Shown here piece by piece: positions 34,760-43,961 of a DNA stretch of 64,000 nucleotides (position 1 is its first letter; every line of letters starts with the position of its first letter). The DNA lies in NCBI RefSeq assembly GCF_001187535.1, contig NZ_LFIO01001267.1, positions 124,001 to 188,000 on the forward strand, read 5' to 3'. Source of the stretch: Rhizobium ecuadorense. Its GTDB lineage: Bacteria; Pseudomonadota; Alphaproteobacteria; Rhizobiales; Rhizobiaceae. The position numbers and the translations under genes were made by a program. The notes beneath the pieces were generated by a model. It made no database searches, was not told where the DNA came from, and worked only from the letters and a program-made list of their open reading frames with translations.

Positions 34760-35713
34760 ATGTCTACAGACAACAAGCCGTTGATCGCGGTTACCGGTGC
34801 AACGAGCAAACAGGGGCGCAGCGTCGTTGCGACACTCCTTGAAAGCCAGCGCTTCCGCGTCCGCGCTTTCACGCGCAGAAAGGATTCGCCGGAAGCGTTA
34901 CGTCTCGGGAAACTCGGCGCTGAAATCGTCCCCCTACCTCTCGAACTCGGCCGCCAGAGGGAGCTCGTTGCTGCATTCAAGGGCGCGGATGGCGCCTTTC
35001 TGATGACGCCGCCGATCGCCCCGCCGGAGACAAGCGAGGCTCCTCTCGGGCGGCAGCTGGCGGACGCGGCGGTGGAGGCCGGCGTCGGGCACATTGTCTT
35101 CAGCACGCTCGAGAATGTCGACAAGATCACCGGTGGAACGAAATATGCGCCGCATTTCACCGATAAAGCGCGCGTTGCAGATCACATTCGCGACCTGCCG
35201 ATCTCGCATTCCTTCATCATGCCGGCATTCTTCTACACCAATCTTCTCGAATATTATGCGCCGCGCATGGAAGGCGACACCCTGCTCTTGCCGATTTATC
35301 TGCCGGAAGATTTCGCCGCACCTTTTGTCGATCCGCTGACGGCGACCGGGCCTGTTGTCCTCGAGATCTTCTCAAACCCCGAGCGCTACAACGGCAAAAC
35401 GCTGCCGATCGTCGGCGATATCATTTCTCCGCGCGAGATGGTCGAAACCTTTCAGCGCGTGACCGGCCTCAAGGCCGAGTATCGGAATGCTTTCACGAGG
35501 GGCGGCTTGCTCGCCTATTTTCCGGAGTTTGCCGCCAACGATTTTCTCGTTCGAGAGCTTCTCGGCATGGTCGAATATGCCGTCGAGTATGGCTATTTCG
35601 GCAAGGAGCACGATCTCGAATGGAGCCGTCGCCTGCCCCCCGAGACGCTCAATTGGGAGCAGTTTCTGCGGACGACAGGGTGGCGCGGCGACAAGCGCTC
35701 TTTCGGAGGTTGA
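34760..35713 (+). CDS. NmrA-family NAD(P)-binding protein
   Basis: A 317-residue protein from ATG 34760, with GGGAAAGGA upstream. The Rossmann start is PLIAVTGATSKQGRSVVATLLESQRFRVRAFTRR (the GxxxxxG loop is GATSKQG). The segment GADGAFLMTPP and the tail LNWEQFLRTTGWRGDK are typical of the NmrA/HSCARG-like atypical SDR group. Such proteins sense NADP(H) state or reduce small substrates. It converges with the LysR gene next to it (stops five bases apart). Confidence 0.85.
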   Translation: MSTDNKPLIAVTGATSKQGRSVVATLLESQRFRVRAFTRRKDSPEALRLGKLGAEIVPLPLELGRQRELVAAFKGADGAFLMTPPIAPPETSEAPLGRQLADAAVEAGVGHIVFSTLENVDKITGGTKYAPHFTDKARVADHIRDLPISHSFIMPAFFYTNLLEYYAPRMEGDTLLLPIYLPEDFAAPFVDPLTATGPVVLEIFSNPERYNGKTLPIVGDIISPREMVETFQRVTGLKAEYRNAFTRGGLLAYFPEFAANDFLVRELLGMVEYAVEYGYFGKEHDLEWSRRLPPETLNWEQFLRTTGWRGDKRSFGG

Positions 35714-35717
35714 AGGC

Positions 35718-36638
35718 TTACGATGGCCGGATTCCGGGCAGCTTGGCGATCTCCGCGGCAAGAAAGTCGACGAGGAGGCGAACGCGAGCAATGGCTGCAC
35801 GCTCCGGCACGATCAGCAAGCTCAGCGGAACCGGCGAAGGCCGATAGTCGCCGAGCACCACCTCGAGCCGGCCATCGTCCAGAAGATCGTGAACCAACCA
35901 TAGATGTGTCGGACCAATGCCGCGTCCGGCGGCAAGGGCTGCGCGCGCCGCAAGCCCGTGATCGACGCGCAGCCGGCCGCTGACGGGGACCGTCAGGCTG
36001 GTGCCATCGGGCGCGGAAAGAAGGAGCTGATTACTGCCTGCGACGTTGGACATCACGATGGTTTCGTAGCGTGACAGATCGGCCGGACGCTCCGGCCGTC
36101 CCCGGGCGGACAGATAGGCCGGAGCGCCGACCAGCAGCCGCTGGCTCTCTCCGACCGCATGAAGTTTCATTGAGCTATCGGCGAGCGGTCCAAGACGCAG
36201 CGCCACGTCGACGCCTTCGCGAACCAGGTCGATACGCTCGTCCGTCAGGTTGAGGTCGACGCGGATATCAGGGTGCCTGTCCTGGAAGTCGAAGATCATT
36301 CGCGTGACATGCATGACTCCAAGCGCTGCCGTACAGGAGAGGCGAACCGCGCCAGCCGGCGCCTGACGTGCATCTCTGGCTTCCTCAGCAGCCTGTTCGA
36401 CCAGACGCAGTATCTGAAGGCAGTTGGTATAATAGCGACTGCCTTCTTCCGTCAGGGCGACCCGACGCGTGGTGCGGCTGAGGAGGGCCACGCCGACAGC
36501 CTCCTCGAGTTCGTTGAGGTGCCGCGTCACGGTGGATTGGCCGATGCCCAGCTCCCTTGCGACCATCGACAGGTTGCCGCGCTCGGCGACGCGAACAAAG
36601 GTGTGCATCCTGTCAAAAAACAGCGCCGCCTTATCCAT
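35718..36638 (-). CDS. LysR-family transcriptional regulator
   Basis: A 306-residue LysR protein. The N-terminal helix-turn-helix is FFDRMHTFVRVAERGNLSMVARELGIGQSTVTRHLNELEEAVGVALLSRTTRRVALTEEG. The effector domain starts near 'PAGAVRLSCTAALGVMHVTRMI'. The pattern is of the CrgA-like subgroup that often regulates adjacent oxidoreductases, so the convergent NmrA-like gene is a possible target, although its promoter lies about 1.9 kb away. Start ATG 36636-36638. Confidence 0.92.
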   Translation of the reverse strand: MDKAALFFDRMHTFVRVAERGNLSMVARELGIGQSTVTRHLNELEEAVGVALLSRTTRRVALTEEGSRYYTNCLQILRLVEQAAEEARDARQAPAGAVRLSCTAALGVMHVTRMIFDFQDRHPDIRVDLNLTDERIDLVREGVDVALRLGPLADSSMKLHAVGESQRLLVGAPAYLSARGRPERPADLSRYETIVMSNVAGSNQLLLSAPDGTSLTVPVSGRLRVDHGLAARAALAAGRGIGPTHLWLVHDLLDDGRLEVVLGDYRPSPVPLSLLIVPERAAIARVRLLVDFLAAEIAKLPGIRPS

Positions 36639-36750
36639 ATTTCAGCACAGTAAACGTCATTTCGCCCATATACGGAATAATCCGGACTGTGGCTAGCGCC
36701 AGCTTCAGCGGCGCTCGGCTTCGCTTCTATTGTCGCGGTATCCTAGCCGA

Positions 36751-37788
36751 TTACCGCGTCGAACCCCGCGGAATAATGGTAAAGCCGACGTCGCTCTTGT
36801 CTTCGCTAGGGGGCTCGTCGCGGACGGCGCGCAGCAGCATGTCGGCGGCGCGGTAACCGATATCGTAGCGCGGAATGTGCACCGTCGTCAGCGACGGCTC
36901 GATGAAGGGCGAGAATTCCAGATCGTTGAAGCCGCAGATGCCGAGATCCTCCGGCACGCGGATGCCGCGGGCCTTGCATTCGATGAGGACGCCGAGCGCC
37001 ATTTCGTCGCTCTGGGCAAAGACGGCATCGACATCGGGCACGCGCTGCAACAGGCCGGAGAACAGCTCCCTGCCGAGGCCGGTGCGGCTTGGCGCATCAC
37101 CGCCGATGATGAGATCGGGTTCGAAGCGCCCGGCTTCCCGCATCACATCCTCATAGCCTTCTATGCGGCGGCGCGAGCGGACATCGGCGCCGCGGCCCAT
37201 GAAAGCGATCCTGTTATAGCCGCGCGACAGCAGGAAGCGGGTGGGCCCGGCACCGGCCGTATAATGATCGAGTCCGACGACCAGCGCTTGCGGCTCCTGG
37301 CTGAGATCGGCGATATGGGCGATCGGACAGGCAGCGCTGTCGATCAACGGCAGAAGATCACGATAGGATTCAGCGCCGGCGATGATGACGCCGGCCGGCT
37401 TCTGCGTCAGGAGAGATCTCAGCAGGCCGGCCTCCCCCTCGGCGTGGCGCAGCGTATTGGAATATTGCACGGTGAACTCGGTGTCGCGGAAGCGATCCTC
37501 GATGCCGATCATCAGGTCGGTGAAGCCGTACTGGTGCAAGGCCGGCGTGATGACGCCGACGACGCCGTTGTGGCGGCCGGCGAGCGCGCGGGCGGCAAGA
37601 TTGGGGATATAGCCCATTTGCTCGACCGTGCGCAGGATCACCTCGCGCAGATCTTCCGAAACGATTTGCGGATTGCGAAGCGCGCGCGAGATGGTGATCG
37701 GGCTGACGCCCACCTTCTTCGCCACATCGCTCAACCTCACATGCGGGCCGCCCTTGCCGTTGCGCCCCCGCTCCACTGCCTTGCTCAT
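36751..37788 (-). CDS. LacI-family transcriptional regulator (GntR-like)
   Basis: A 345-residue LacI repressor. The helix-turn-helix and hinge are VRLSDVAKKVGVSPITISRALRNPQIVSEDLREVILRTVEQMGYIPNLAARALAG (about 17-71). A periplasmic-binding-like sugar-sensing domain follows (GVVGVITPAL..., DAVFAQSDEMALGVL, GICGFNDLEFSPFIEPSLTTV). No sugar operon is adjacent. The 5' side opens on a 557-base gap (37789-38345) shared with the protease gene; this gap is AT-rich in places and contains TTTCGAAACGG and GGAATTTCCGG, possible self-operator sequences, and no gene. Confidence 0.92.
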   Translation of the reverse strand: MSKAVERGRNGKGGPHVRLSDVAKKVGVSPITISRALRNPQIVSEDLREVILRTVEQMGYIPNLAARALAGRHNGVVGVITPALHQYGFTDLMIGIEDRFRDTEFTVQYSNTLRHAEGEAGLLRSLLTQKPAGVIIAGAESYRDLLPLIDSAACPIAHIADLSQEPQALVVGLDHYTAGAGPTRFLLSRGYNRIAFMGRGADVRSRRRIEGYEDVMREAGRFEPDLIIGGDAPSRTGLGRELFSGLLQRVPDVDAVFAQSDEMALGVLIECKARGIRVPEDLGICGFNDLEFSPFIEPSLTTVHIPRYDIGYRAADMLLRAVRDEPPSEDKSDVGFTIIPRGSTR

Positions 37789-38345
37789 TGCCCCTCATAT
37801 GCCACCGCGAGACTCGCCCACCCACGATTCGCGGTCTTCACTTTCTGAAGAATAAATAATTTAGAGTCTACTAACATTTTATATTCGCAACAGATTTCGA
37901 AACGGAATTTCCGGAAACAGCGGCGTGATCGTCCGTCGGCAAAATTACGGGCGCATGCGGCGGGCGGATCACCGCCTGCGGGAATAAGTCCATTTATTTT
38001 CGAAGGAAATCGCCGCGGGGAAGGCGCGGCAAAATGCAAGGCCGGCCGGTTCTTCCGGCACGCGGCAGATGGCTGAAAAGCCGTTGCCGCCAAGATTAAA
38101 TTCCCGTCATATCTTACAAATCGGCAATATAAACATGATCAATATTTAATTTGCAAATCCATCGGCCGCGATCATATGAATCCCGAGCGCGAATTCTTCC
38201 ATTCGCCCGGTCGCCCCAACGACTGCGCTGCGATGAGAGGCATTGGCGCCAAACGCCATCCGACGCCAGGTCCCACGACATGAACCACGACGCCATGGAA
38301 CCCCGACGCCATCTGAAGCCAACGCTCTCGCAAGGGACCATCCCC

Positions 38346-39851
38346 ATGTCACACATCCTCCGCAAACATCGCACTGCTGCCCTTTTCGGCGCTGCCATCA
38401 TCGCCGGCGCGGCATGCCTGCCCTTCGCCATCAACACGTCGAACGCCATTGCAGCGCCTGCCGATGCCGGCGGCATTCTTGCCGCGAGCGGCTCCTTCGC
38501 CTCCATCGTCGATGCCGACAAGCCTGCGGTCGTCACCATCACCACCACTGTGAAGGCGACCGATGTCAGCGCCGGCCAGCAGGATTCGCCGATGGACGAG
38601 CAGTTCCGCCAGTTCTTCGAGGATCAGGGCATCCCGCTGCCGCGCCAGGCGCCGAAAAACCGGCCTTCGCAGCAGGCGATGGCCCTCGGCTCCGGCTTCA
38701 TCATCAGCCCGGACGGCGTTGTTGTCACCAACAACCATGTCATCGACAATGCCGTCGACATCAAGGTGACGCTTGATGACGGCACGGAACTGCCGGCCAA
38801 GCTGATCGGCACCGACCCGAAATCCGATGTCGCCGTCGTGAAGATAGAGGCGGGAAAGCCGCTGCAGACCATTGCCTGGGGCGATTCCGACCGGCTGAAG
38901 CTCGGCGACCAGATCCTGGCGATCGGCAATCCCTTCGGCATCGGCACCACGGTGACGGCAGGCATCGTCTCGGCCCGCGGCCGCGACCTGCACAGCGGGC
39001 CCTATGACGATTTCATCCAGATCGACGCGCCGATCAACCACGGCAACTCAGGCGGGCCGCTGGTCGACCGCAGCGGCAATGTCGTCGGCATCAACACCGC
39101 GATCTATTCGCCGAACGGCGGCAGCGTCGGCGTCGGCTTCGCCATTCCGTCCGACGAGGCCAAAGCGATCGTCGCCAAGCTGCAGAAGGACGGGTCGATC
39201 GATCACGGCTATCTCGGCGTGCAGATCCAGCCGGTCACCAAAGACGTCGCCGATGCCGTCGGCCTCGACAAAACCGGCGGGGCGCTGGTTGCCGCCGTCA
39301 CCGCCGATACTCCGGCAGCCCATGCCGGGGTGAAGCCCGGCGATATCATCACCTCAGTCGGCGGCGAGACCGTCAAGACGCCGAAGGACCTGTCGCGGCT
39401 GGTGGCAGACCTTTCGCCGGGCGCCAAAAAATCTCTCGGCATCTGGCGCGACGGCAAGACGCTCGATCTCAACGTCACCGTCGGCACCAATGAGGACGGA
39501 CAGAAGCAGGCCGCCGCCGAAAGCCCCGATTCCCAGGGCCAGCCCTCCGGCCAGCCGAGCCTCGGCATCGGCCTTGCCGAGCTGACGCCCGACCTGCGCC
39601 AGCAGCTCGACCTGCCGCGCGCCGTCAGCGGCGCGGTGGTCGCCAGCGTCAACCCCGACAAGGCGGCCGCGGCCGCCGGCATCCAGTCGGGCGATGTCAT
39701 CGTCTCGGTCAACGACAGACCGGTCCACAACACCCGCGATGCCAAAGCGGCGATCGCCGAGGCCGGCAAGGCCGGCCGCAAATCGGTGCTGCTGCTGATC
39801 GAACGCGACGGCAATAAGACCTTCGTCGCCGTGCCCTTTGCCGCGGCCTGA
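38346..39851 (+). CDS. DegP/DegQ-type periplasmic serine protease (HtrA family)
   Basis: A 501-residue protease from ATG 38346, with AAGGGA upstream. A signal or anchor segment (about 8-37) exports it to the periplasm. The trypsin-like domain has the full triad: His131 (TNNHVIDNA), Asp161 (KSDVAVVKI) and Ser235 (NHGNSGGPLV). Two PDZ domains follow (about 265-365 and 395-495) with GYLGVQIQPV and a substrate-groove-like LGIGLAEL. It should degrade misfolded envelope proteins. A terminator follows the stop. Confidence 0.94.
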   Translation: MSHILRKHRTAALFGAAIIAGAACLPFAINTSNAIAAPADAGGILAASGSFASIVDADKPAVVTITTTVKATDVSAGQQDSPMDEQFRQFFEDQGIPLPRQAPKNRPSQQAMALGSGFIISPDGVVVTNNHVIDNAVDIKVTLDDGTELPAKLIGTDPKSDVAVVKIEAGKPLQTIAWGDSDRLKLGDQILAIGNPFGIGTTVTAGIVSARGRDLHSGPYDDFIQIDAPINHGNSGGPLVDRSGNVVGINTAIYSPNGGSVGVGFAIPSDEAKAIVAKLQKDGSIDHGYLGVQIQPVTKDVADAVGLDKTGGALVAAVTADTPAAHAGVKPGDIITSVGGETVKTPKDLSRLVADLSPGAKKSLGIWRDGKTLDLNVTVGTNEDGQKQAAAESPDSQGQPSGQPSLGIGLAELTPDLRQQLDLPRAVSGAVVASVNPDKAAAAAGIQSGDVIVSVNDRPVHNTRDAKAAIAEAGKAGRKSVLLLIERDGNKTFVAVPFAAA

Positions 39852-39888
39852 AACCGTCGTGCATGTCGAAACTTGCCTTTACAAGGAG

Positions 39889-39910
39889 AAGCCCGTGAAA
39901 GCGGGCTTTT
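39889..39910 (+). terminator. Rho-independent terminator after the HtrA gene
   Basis: AAGCCCG-TGAAAG-CGGGCTT-TT: a 7-bp stem with a 6-base loop and a T4 run, 38 bases after the stop codon. The following 375 bases hold no gene. Confidence 0.8.
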
Positions 39911-40286
39911 CCCTCGCGGTGTGCGGTCCCGATACAGATGCCGGCGCTTTGCACGTCAGCGCTGCCGCAGCGCGCGGCGAACATCGGCATTTCCCGGTAA
40001 AATTGAAAAAACGCCGCCTTTTTCGTCCCGGAAAGCGACACGCAAACAAAGGGTTGCGCCATAGCCTGACATACCGGTTGAGGATCGATCAACCCTCGGT
40101 GGACGAATTAACCCTACTGGCTTACCTTAATATCAGCCTCACCTTGATTACGCCGAGCCCTGTGCCATCGTATTTTCACGATCACTAATTTGGTTCCGGG
40201 AAAGCTCGCCGGAACCGTGGCCCGCCTCCTCGAAGAGACCGGCTTCCATGCAGAAGGGCCGAGCTCGATCAGATGGAGGGTATGCC

Positions 40287-40487
40287 ATGAACAACGTCTT
40301 GCAGTTTCGTCCCAAATGCCCGCATGCCGAAAGCTTGGCAGACTGCCGGGAAGCGCTCGAACCTCTCGTCATGAAAATCCTCGGCGAGGCCATCGGCAAA
40401 GGCTATCCGCCAGCGGAAGCCGCCATGGTGGTCGCCGATATCGCCGACGACTACATCCTCATGCTGTCGCGCCAGCTGACGCATTGA
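40287..40487 (+). CDS. Small hypothetical protein
   Basis: A 66-residue soluble helical protein from ATG 40287, with GGAGG eight bases upstream. It starts MNNVLQFRPKCPHAESLADCREALEPLVMKILGEAIGKGYPPAEAAMVVADIADDYILML. The composition, clear ribosome site and protein-like GC3 pattern support a real gene. I recognise no family. The region 40488-40979 after it contains only a hairpin terminator and short frames I do not support. Confidence 0.65.
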   Translation: MNNVLQFRPKCPHAESLADCREALEPLVMKILGEAIGKGYPPAEAAMVVADIADDYILMLSRQLTH

Positions 40488-40804
40488 TCGGATTTGCAGC
40501 CTCGCGCCTCGGGCCGGGTGGGACGGCACGGACCAAAGGATCGTTTGCTCCATCCCGGATGGGTCAGTGGACCGCGCAGCGACTGCAGGGGTAGCAGTTG
40601 GTACAGGAGACGAGACCTGCTACGCGGTCCGTTTCGCCCCAACGTCGCTATTTGCCGGAAGTTCCGCCAATATTGGCGCTGCGGATACGCCCTTACCCTT
40701 GCAAGTCGGCCGGAGGAACAAGCGAAAATTGCTTCGGTCCGCTTCAATCGTTAGACTGGTATGCTTCGACGGCGGCGAAAATCAAACGCGCATCACCACT
40801 CCAA

Positions 40805-40832
40805 CAAAAAACCCCGGCGAAGCGGGGCTTTC
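40805..40832. terminator. Terminator hairpin
   Basis: A-rich tract, then CCCCG-GCGAAG-CGGGG and CTTT. The stem is extended by AA/TT pairing. It lies in a 490-base gene-free stretch, about 320 bases after the small gene ending at 40487. Confidence 0.6.
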
Positions 40833-40979
40833 AGCTGGTTATCGTGGAGTAACCATCACAATCGGCCTTACCTGACGAACAGGATCAGCCTCCGAGACCC
40901 GAAAACAGGATCATCTCCCCTCGCCTTTCCCGCTTCGCTCAATCTTTGAATCAAGGTGGTAACGGAGCGTGAAACAAGT

Positions 40980-41165
40980 CTAGCGCCACCGCGGCTGCCG
41001 CGGCGGCGCATTGGCCTGAATTTCATGCAGCGGCGCCCGGCACCCGAGCAGTTTTTTCAGCTTCCTCTCCTCGGCCGGGCTGATCCCAAACTTGCGGCAA
41101 TGTTCCGCGACATCATGCTCCCGGGGACCCGGAATGCGAACTTGGCGATTGTTCATGCTTTTCAT
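40980..41165 (-). CDS. Small basic hypothetical protein
   Basis: A 61-residue protein from ATG 41163-41165, with GGAGG eight bases upstream. The sequence MKSMNNRQVRIPGPREHDVAEHCRKFGISPAEERKLKKLLGCRAPLHEIQ is basic with a helical core. The segment EHDVAEHCRKFGISPAEERKL could be a small helix-turn-helix, but I cannot name a family. It lies beside the left end of the prophage late genes and may be host or phage. Confidence 0.55.
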   Translation of the reverse strand: MKSMNNRQVRIPGPREHDVAEHCRKFGISPAEERKLKKLLGCRAPLHEIQANAPPRQPRWR

Positions 41166-41319
41166 GACCGTTTCCTCCTGAGAGGAAAACCAGCACGGCG
41201 CGGATTTGTTCGTTAGCAAAGTCTAAAATTTGGTTCTGCTTATTCTCCTGTCGGCAAGAAGATGCTGCGGGAGAATTTTCCGGAACATCGAGGCGGAAGC
41301 GGCGGAGTAACTTGATTGC

Positions 41320-41748
41320 TCAACTGATCTTCAACCAATGCCTGAGCGCCGCCACCGCACCATCGCTGGCATAGGCGATCATTCCCCCGATCGTCAGCCC
41401 GGCAAAGGCAATCAATCCCGATATGCCGTAACCGATCGATTTCATCCGTTTCCATTCTTCCAGCGCCGGCCCCACCGCCTCCTGGTTCTTCTCGACGGTC
41501 TCCTTGAGGCTCCTGATCTCCTCGCGGATCTGGGCGTCGGTGCCGCCGCTGATCGCCACCCTGGTGTCGAGATGGGCGATCTGCCTTGCCTGTTCGTCGA
41601 GCCGGGTGTGGATCACGGCGCGGCTGTCGTGAGCATTGGCCTTTTCGTCGCTGACCTCGTTGCGCAGCAGCGCCACGTTTTCCTCGATGCCTGTCAGCCT
41701 TCCCTCGACGCGCCCGAGAGCGCGGAGAATATCGTCGTTGGATGTCAT
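41320..41748 (-). CDS. Phage coiled-coil protein with C-terminal membrane segment (DUF1515-like)
   Basis: A 142-residue protein. The N-terminal part (residues 5-90) is a long coiled coil (ALGRVEGRLTGIEENVALLRNEVSDEKAN, EEIRSLKETVEKNQEAV), and one membrane helix follows (IGYGISGLIAFAGLTIGGMIAY, about 104-126). It resembles the short DUF1515-type proteins of rhizobial phages; the match is from memory. It is the last gene of the late operon. Its ATG overlaps the stop of the SGNH hydrolase gene. A role in lysis control or tail assembly is possible. Confidence 0.6.
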   Translation of the reverse strand: MTSNDDILRALGRVEGRLTGIEENVALLRNEVSDEKANAHDSRAVIHTRLDEQARQIAHLDTRVAISGGTDAQIREEIRSLKETVEKNQEAVGPALEEWKRMKSIGYGISGLIAFAGLTIGGMIAYASDGAVAALRHWLKIS

Positions 41749-43370
41749 GGATAGAACTTCGCCTTGTGCGATTGAGGCAGGCGGCTGACGAAACGCAGGA
41801 CGCCGTAGAGAGCCGGGTGGACGAAATCGGCGGCCGTATAGGCGTGGCCGAGCAGGGCGGCGTTATCCTGCACGTTGGTCGCCAGAACTTCGGCGACGCG
41901 GTAGTTCGCCGTGCCGTCTCCCAAATCCGTTCGGTCTACGAGCGTCCGGCTGGTCCAGAGCCCAGGCTGATATTCGAACATGACGCGCGCGCCGAGCTTC
42001 GTCGTGCTTGGCAGGCGCATCGTGTCCCATGTCGTCACGCCGTCTTGGTTGCCGGGATGGCCGATGACGTTGCCGAGCGGCGTCAATTCGGCCGCCGCCC
42101 CCTTCGTCGGATCACTGTCCGACATGAAGGCCGGCACGATATCAATCGTCTTGGCGAACCGCGACGACGCGATGAGTGACGCGTTCATGCCGGCAAGCGT
42201 GCCCGTGCTCGGGTTCCATAGCGCGCTCGTCGCGGAATATCCGGCGACCGTGCGGCCGGCGTCAGACGAGCCTGCCAGCGTCGGCAGAATGGTCATGCCC
42301 ACCATATGCGCGCCGGGATACCGGGCGATGATCCGATCATCGAGCCCGAACTTGCGCGACTGCCAGAGCGAAAGCGTCGTGTTGTTGTCGTTGCGGCCGC
42401 CCTGGTCGAGGCAGAAAGTCCAGATATCCTTGCCGCCGTTGAACGTCGTCTTGATGGCGTCGATCATCACCCATCGCTTGGTAGCGTTGGTGGCAAGCTC
42501 GAATTCGTTATGCTCACCAGGCACGCCCATGACGAGCGGGACAGTGCTCCCCCATACCTGGTCGCGCTGGTCGAGCCATCGCCGTATCATGCCCATATTG
42601 CCGCGCTCGTCGGCCGACGCGGCGATCTCCTGCCGCTCGATCAGGCTGTCACCGACGACGAGTGGAACCGGCCGGCCGTCCCATCCTTTCGCCAGGACAA
42701 GCGCGGGCCCGTAAGCCTGGATCTGCGAATTGGTCGCGTTGCCGATCGTGTTGTAAAGGCTGTCAGGATCGAGCGCCGCCGTCGACGCCGCGTTGGCGGC
42801 CGCCAGCGCCTGTACAGACGCCAAGTCGGCCGCGCCCCAATACTTTTCGCCGCGATGGCGCTGGATGCGATAGGAACCGCAGCGCTGCGCACCCTCTGCG
42901 CCGTGATAGACCGTTCGGACGCCAAAGATCGACCATGCCGGCAGAGCAACTGGCAGTACGACCTGCCCGTAAACAATACCGGTTGCGGCGGTGACCGTCG
43001 CCGGCACCAGACCGCCAAACAAGATCGGGTATTCCGTGCCGTTTGGCATCACGAAGAACGCCTCGTCGATCACGGTGTCGGCGTTCGGCGACTGCGTTTC
43101 TTGCGGCGCATTGCCGCCTTCGGTCAGCGCGAAGCCGACGAACGGGATAAGAAAGTCGTTCGTCGGATAGTCGGGCGCGCCGAAGAACAGCTTGGAGCAT
43201 TGGTAATTCAGCCCGGCCGGGAACGTCCATGGCGTGGCGGTCGCGCCGGTCGGCCAGCGCGTGCGCGTCGCCGCCGGCATATAGCGATCAGGATCCGGCA
43301 CCCAAGGCGGTGGCGCCAGAACAGCTCCACCCCTCGGATTCGTCAGGGCAAGCGAGATGGCGTTCATCAT
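41745..43370 (-). CDS. Phage SGNH/GDSL-type hydrolase, possible polysaccharide esterase
   Basis: A 541-residue protein. About 200 residues of beta-rich sequence come first, then an SGNH hydrolase domain. Block I is VVGDSLIE with nucleophile Ser242. Block III is GGRNDNN (324-330) and block V is DFVHP with Asp515/His518. These supply the full Ser-Asp-His set and the oxyanion Asn. Such domains remove acetyl groups from glycans, and phage versions act on host capsule or O-antigen, or as peptidoglycan esterases. The gene overlaps Rz1 (ATGA) and the next gene, so it is made with the lysis proteins. I recognise no tail-attachment motif. Confidence 0.72.
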   Translation of the reverse strand: MMNAISLALTNPRGGAVLAPPPWVPDPDRYMPAATRTRWPTGATATPWTFPAGLNYQCSKLFFGAPDYPTNDFLIPFVGFALTEGGNAPQETQSPNADTVIDEAFFVMPNGTEYPILFGGLVPATVTAATGIVYGQVVLPVALPAWSIFGVRTVYHGAEGAQRCGSYRIQRHRGEKYWGAADLASVQALAAANAASTAALDPDSLYNTIGNATNSQIQAYGPALVLAKGWDGRPVPLVVGDSLIERQEIAASADERGNMGMIRRWLDQRDQVWGSTVPLVMGVPGEHNEFELATNATKRWVMIDAIKTTFNGGKDIWTFCLDQGGRNDNNTTLSLWQSRKFGLDDRIIARYPGAHMVGMTILPTLAGSSDAGRTVAGYSATSALWNPSTGTLAGMNASLIASSRFAKTIDIVPAFMSDSDPTKGAAAELTPLGNVIGHPGNQDGVTTWDTMRLPSTTKLGARVMFEYQPGLWTSRTLVDRTDLGDGTANYRVAEVLATNVQDNAALLGHAYTAADFVHPALYGVLRFVSRLPQSHKAKFYP

Positions 43371-43675
43371 CGGGGGGCTCCATATCTGGTGGTGAGGTCG
43401 TCGTAGAAGTGCACGGTGCGCCCCTGGCGGGCATTGGCGCGGTCGAGCGCCTGGCGCTCGCGGGCGAGGACGGCGATGACGGACTCGCCTTCCACGACAG
43501 GCGCATGCGCTTCCTGCCGGCGGAGATCATCGGGCAAGGGCGGCAGCGCCATGCCGGCCGCCGCCTGCCCCTTCGTCACTGCCGCCCTGTTCAGCCGCTC
43601 AGTGGCGGAGCAGCCACTGACGATCAGCAGCAGTGACAGCGCAAGCGCGGTTCTTCTCGGAAAGCTGAAGCTCAT
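43367..43675 (-). CDS. Rz1-like outer-membrane spanin lipoprotein
   Basis: A 102-residue protein from ATG 43673-43675. It starts with a lipoprotein signal (MSFSFPRRTALALSLLLIVSGC, lipobox LIVSGC, Cys about 22), then a Pro-containing mature part. Its 5' end lies inside the 3' end of the Rz-like gene in another frame, the classic overlapping Rz/Rz1 arrangement. Spanins fuse inner and outer membrane in the last step of host lysis. Mature length (about 80 residues) is somewhat longer than usual Rz1. Confidence 0.82.
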   Translation of the reverse strand: MSFSFPRRTALALSLLLIVSGCSATERLNRAAVTKGQAAAGMALPPLPDDLRRQEAHAPVVEGESVIAVLARERQALDRANARQGRTVHFYDDLTTRYGAPR

Positions 43676-43961
43676 AGGATTGGATCTCGGTTTCCAGGGT
43701 GTCTCTGGCCGCCTGCTCTGAGGCTTCGGCGGCTGCCAGGCGCTTGCGGTGCTCTTCGGTGGCTTGGGCGGCGGCGTTGCGCTGGCGCTCCATCTCGGCG
43801 GCTCGCGCATCGGCTGCGCTCTTTTCGGCCAGCATGATATAGCCGGCCCGCGCCTCACGGGCCGCCGAGGGATAGCCGATCGAAACGGCATAGAGGTGAT
43901 AGAGCACCAGGCCGGCGGCGATGCCGGCGCCCATCTTGAGCGTGTCGAGCAGGGAGAACAT
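43599..43961 (-). CDS. Rz-like inner-membrane spanin
   Basis: A 120-residue protein from ATG 43959-43961. One N-terminal membrane helix (MFSLLDTLKMGAGIAAGLVLYHLYAVSIG) precedes a long charged coiled coil (EARAGYIMLAEKSAADARAAEMERQRNAAAQATEEHRKRLAAAEASEQAARD). That is the i-spanin layout. Start overlaps the lysozyme stop (ATGA) and the 3' 77 bases overlap Rz1. It forms the periplasm-spanning complex with the Rz1-like lipoprotein. Confidence 0.8.
   Translation of the reverse strand: MFSLLDTLKMGAGIAAGLVLYHLYAVSIGYPSAAREARAGYIMLAEKSAADARAAEMERQRNAAAQATEEHRKRLAAAEASEQAARDTLETEIQSYELQLSEKNRACAVTAADRQWLLRH

Noticed and set aside
40488..41319. Prophage attachment site or tRNA near the left end of the late genes
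   Set aside because: No tRNA-like cloverleaf or integrase gene is visible, and no direct repeat can be tested because the other phage end lies outside the window.
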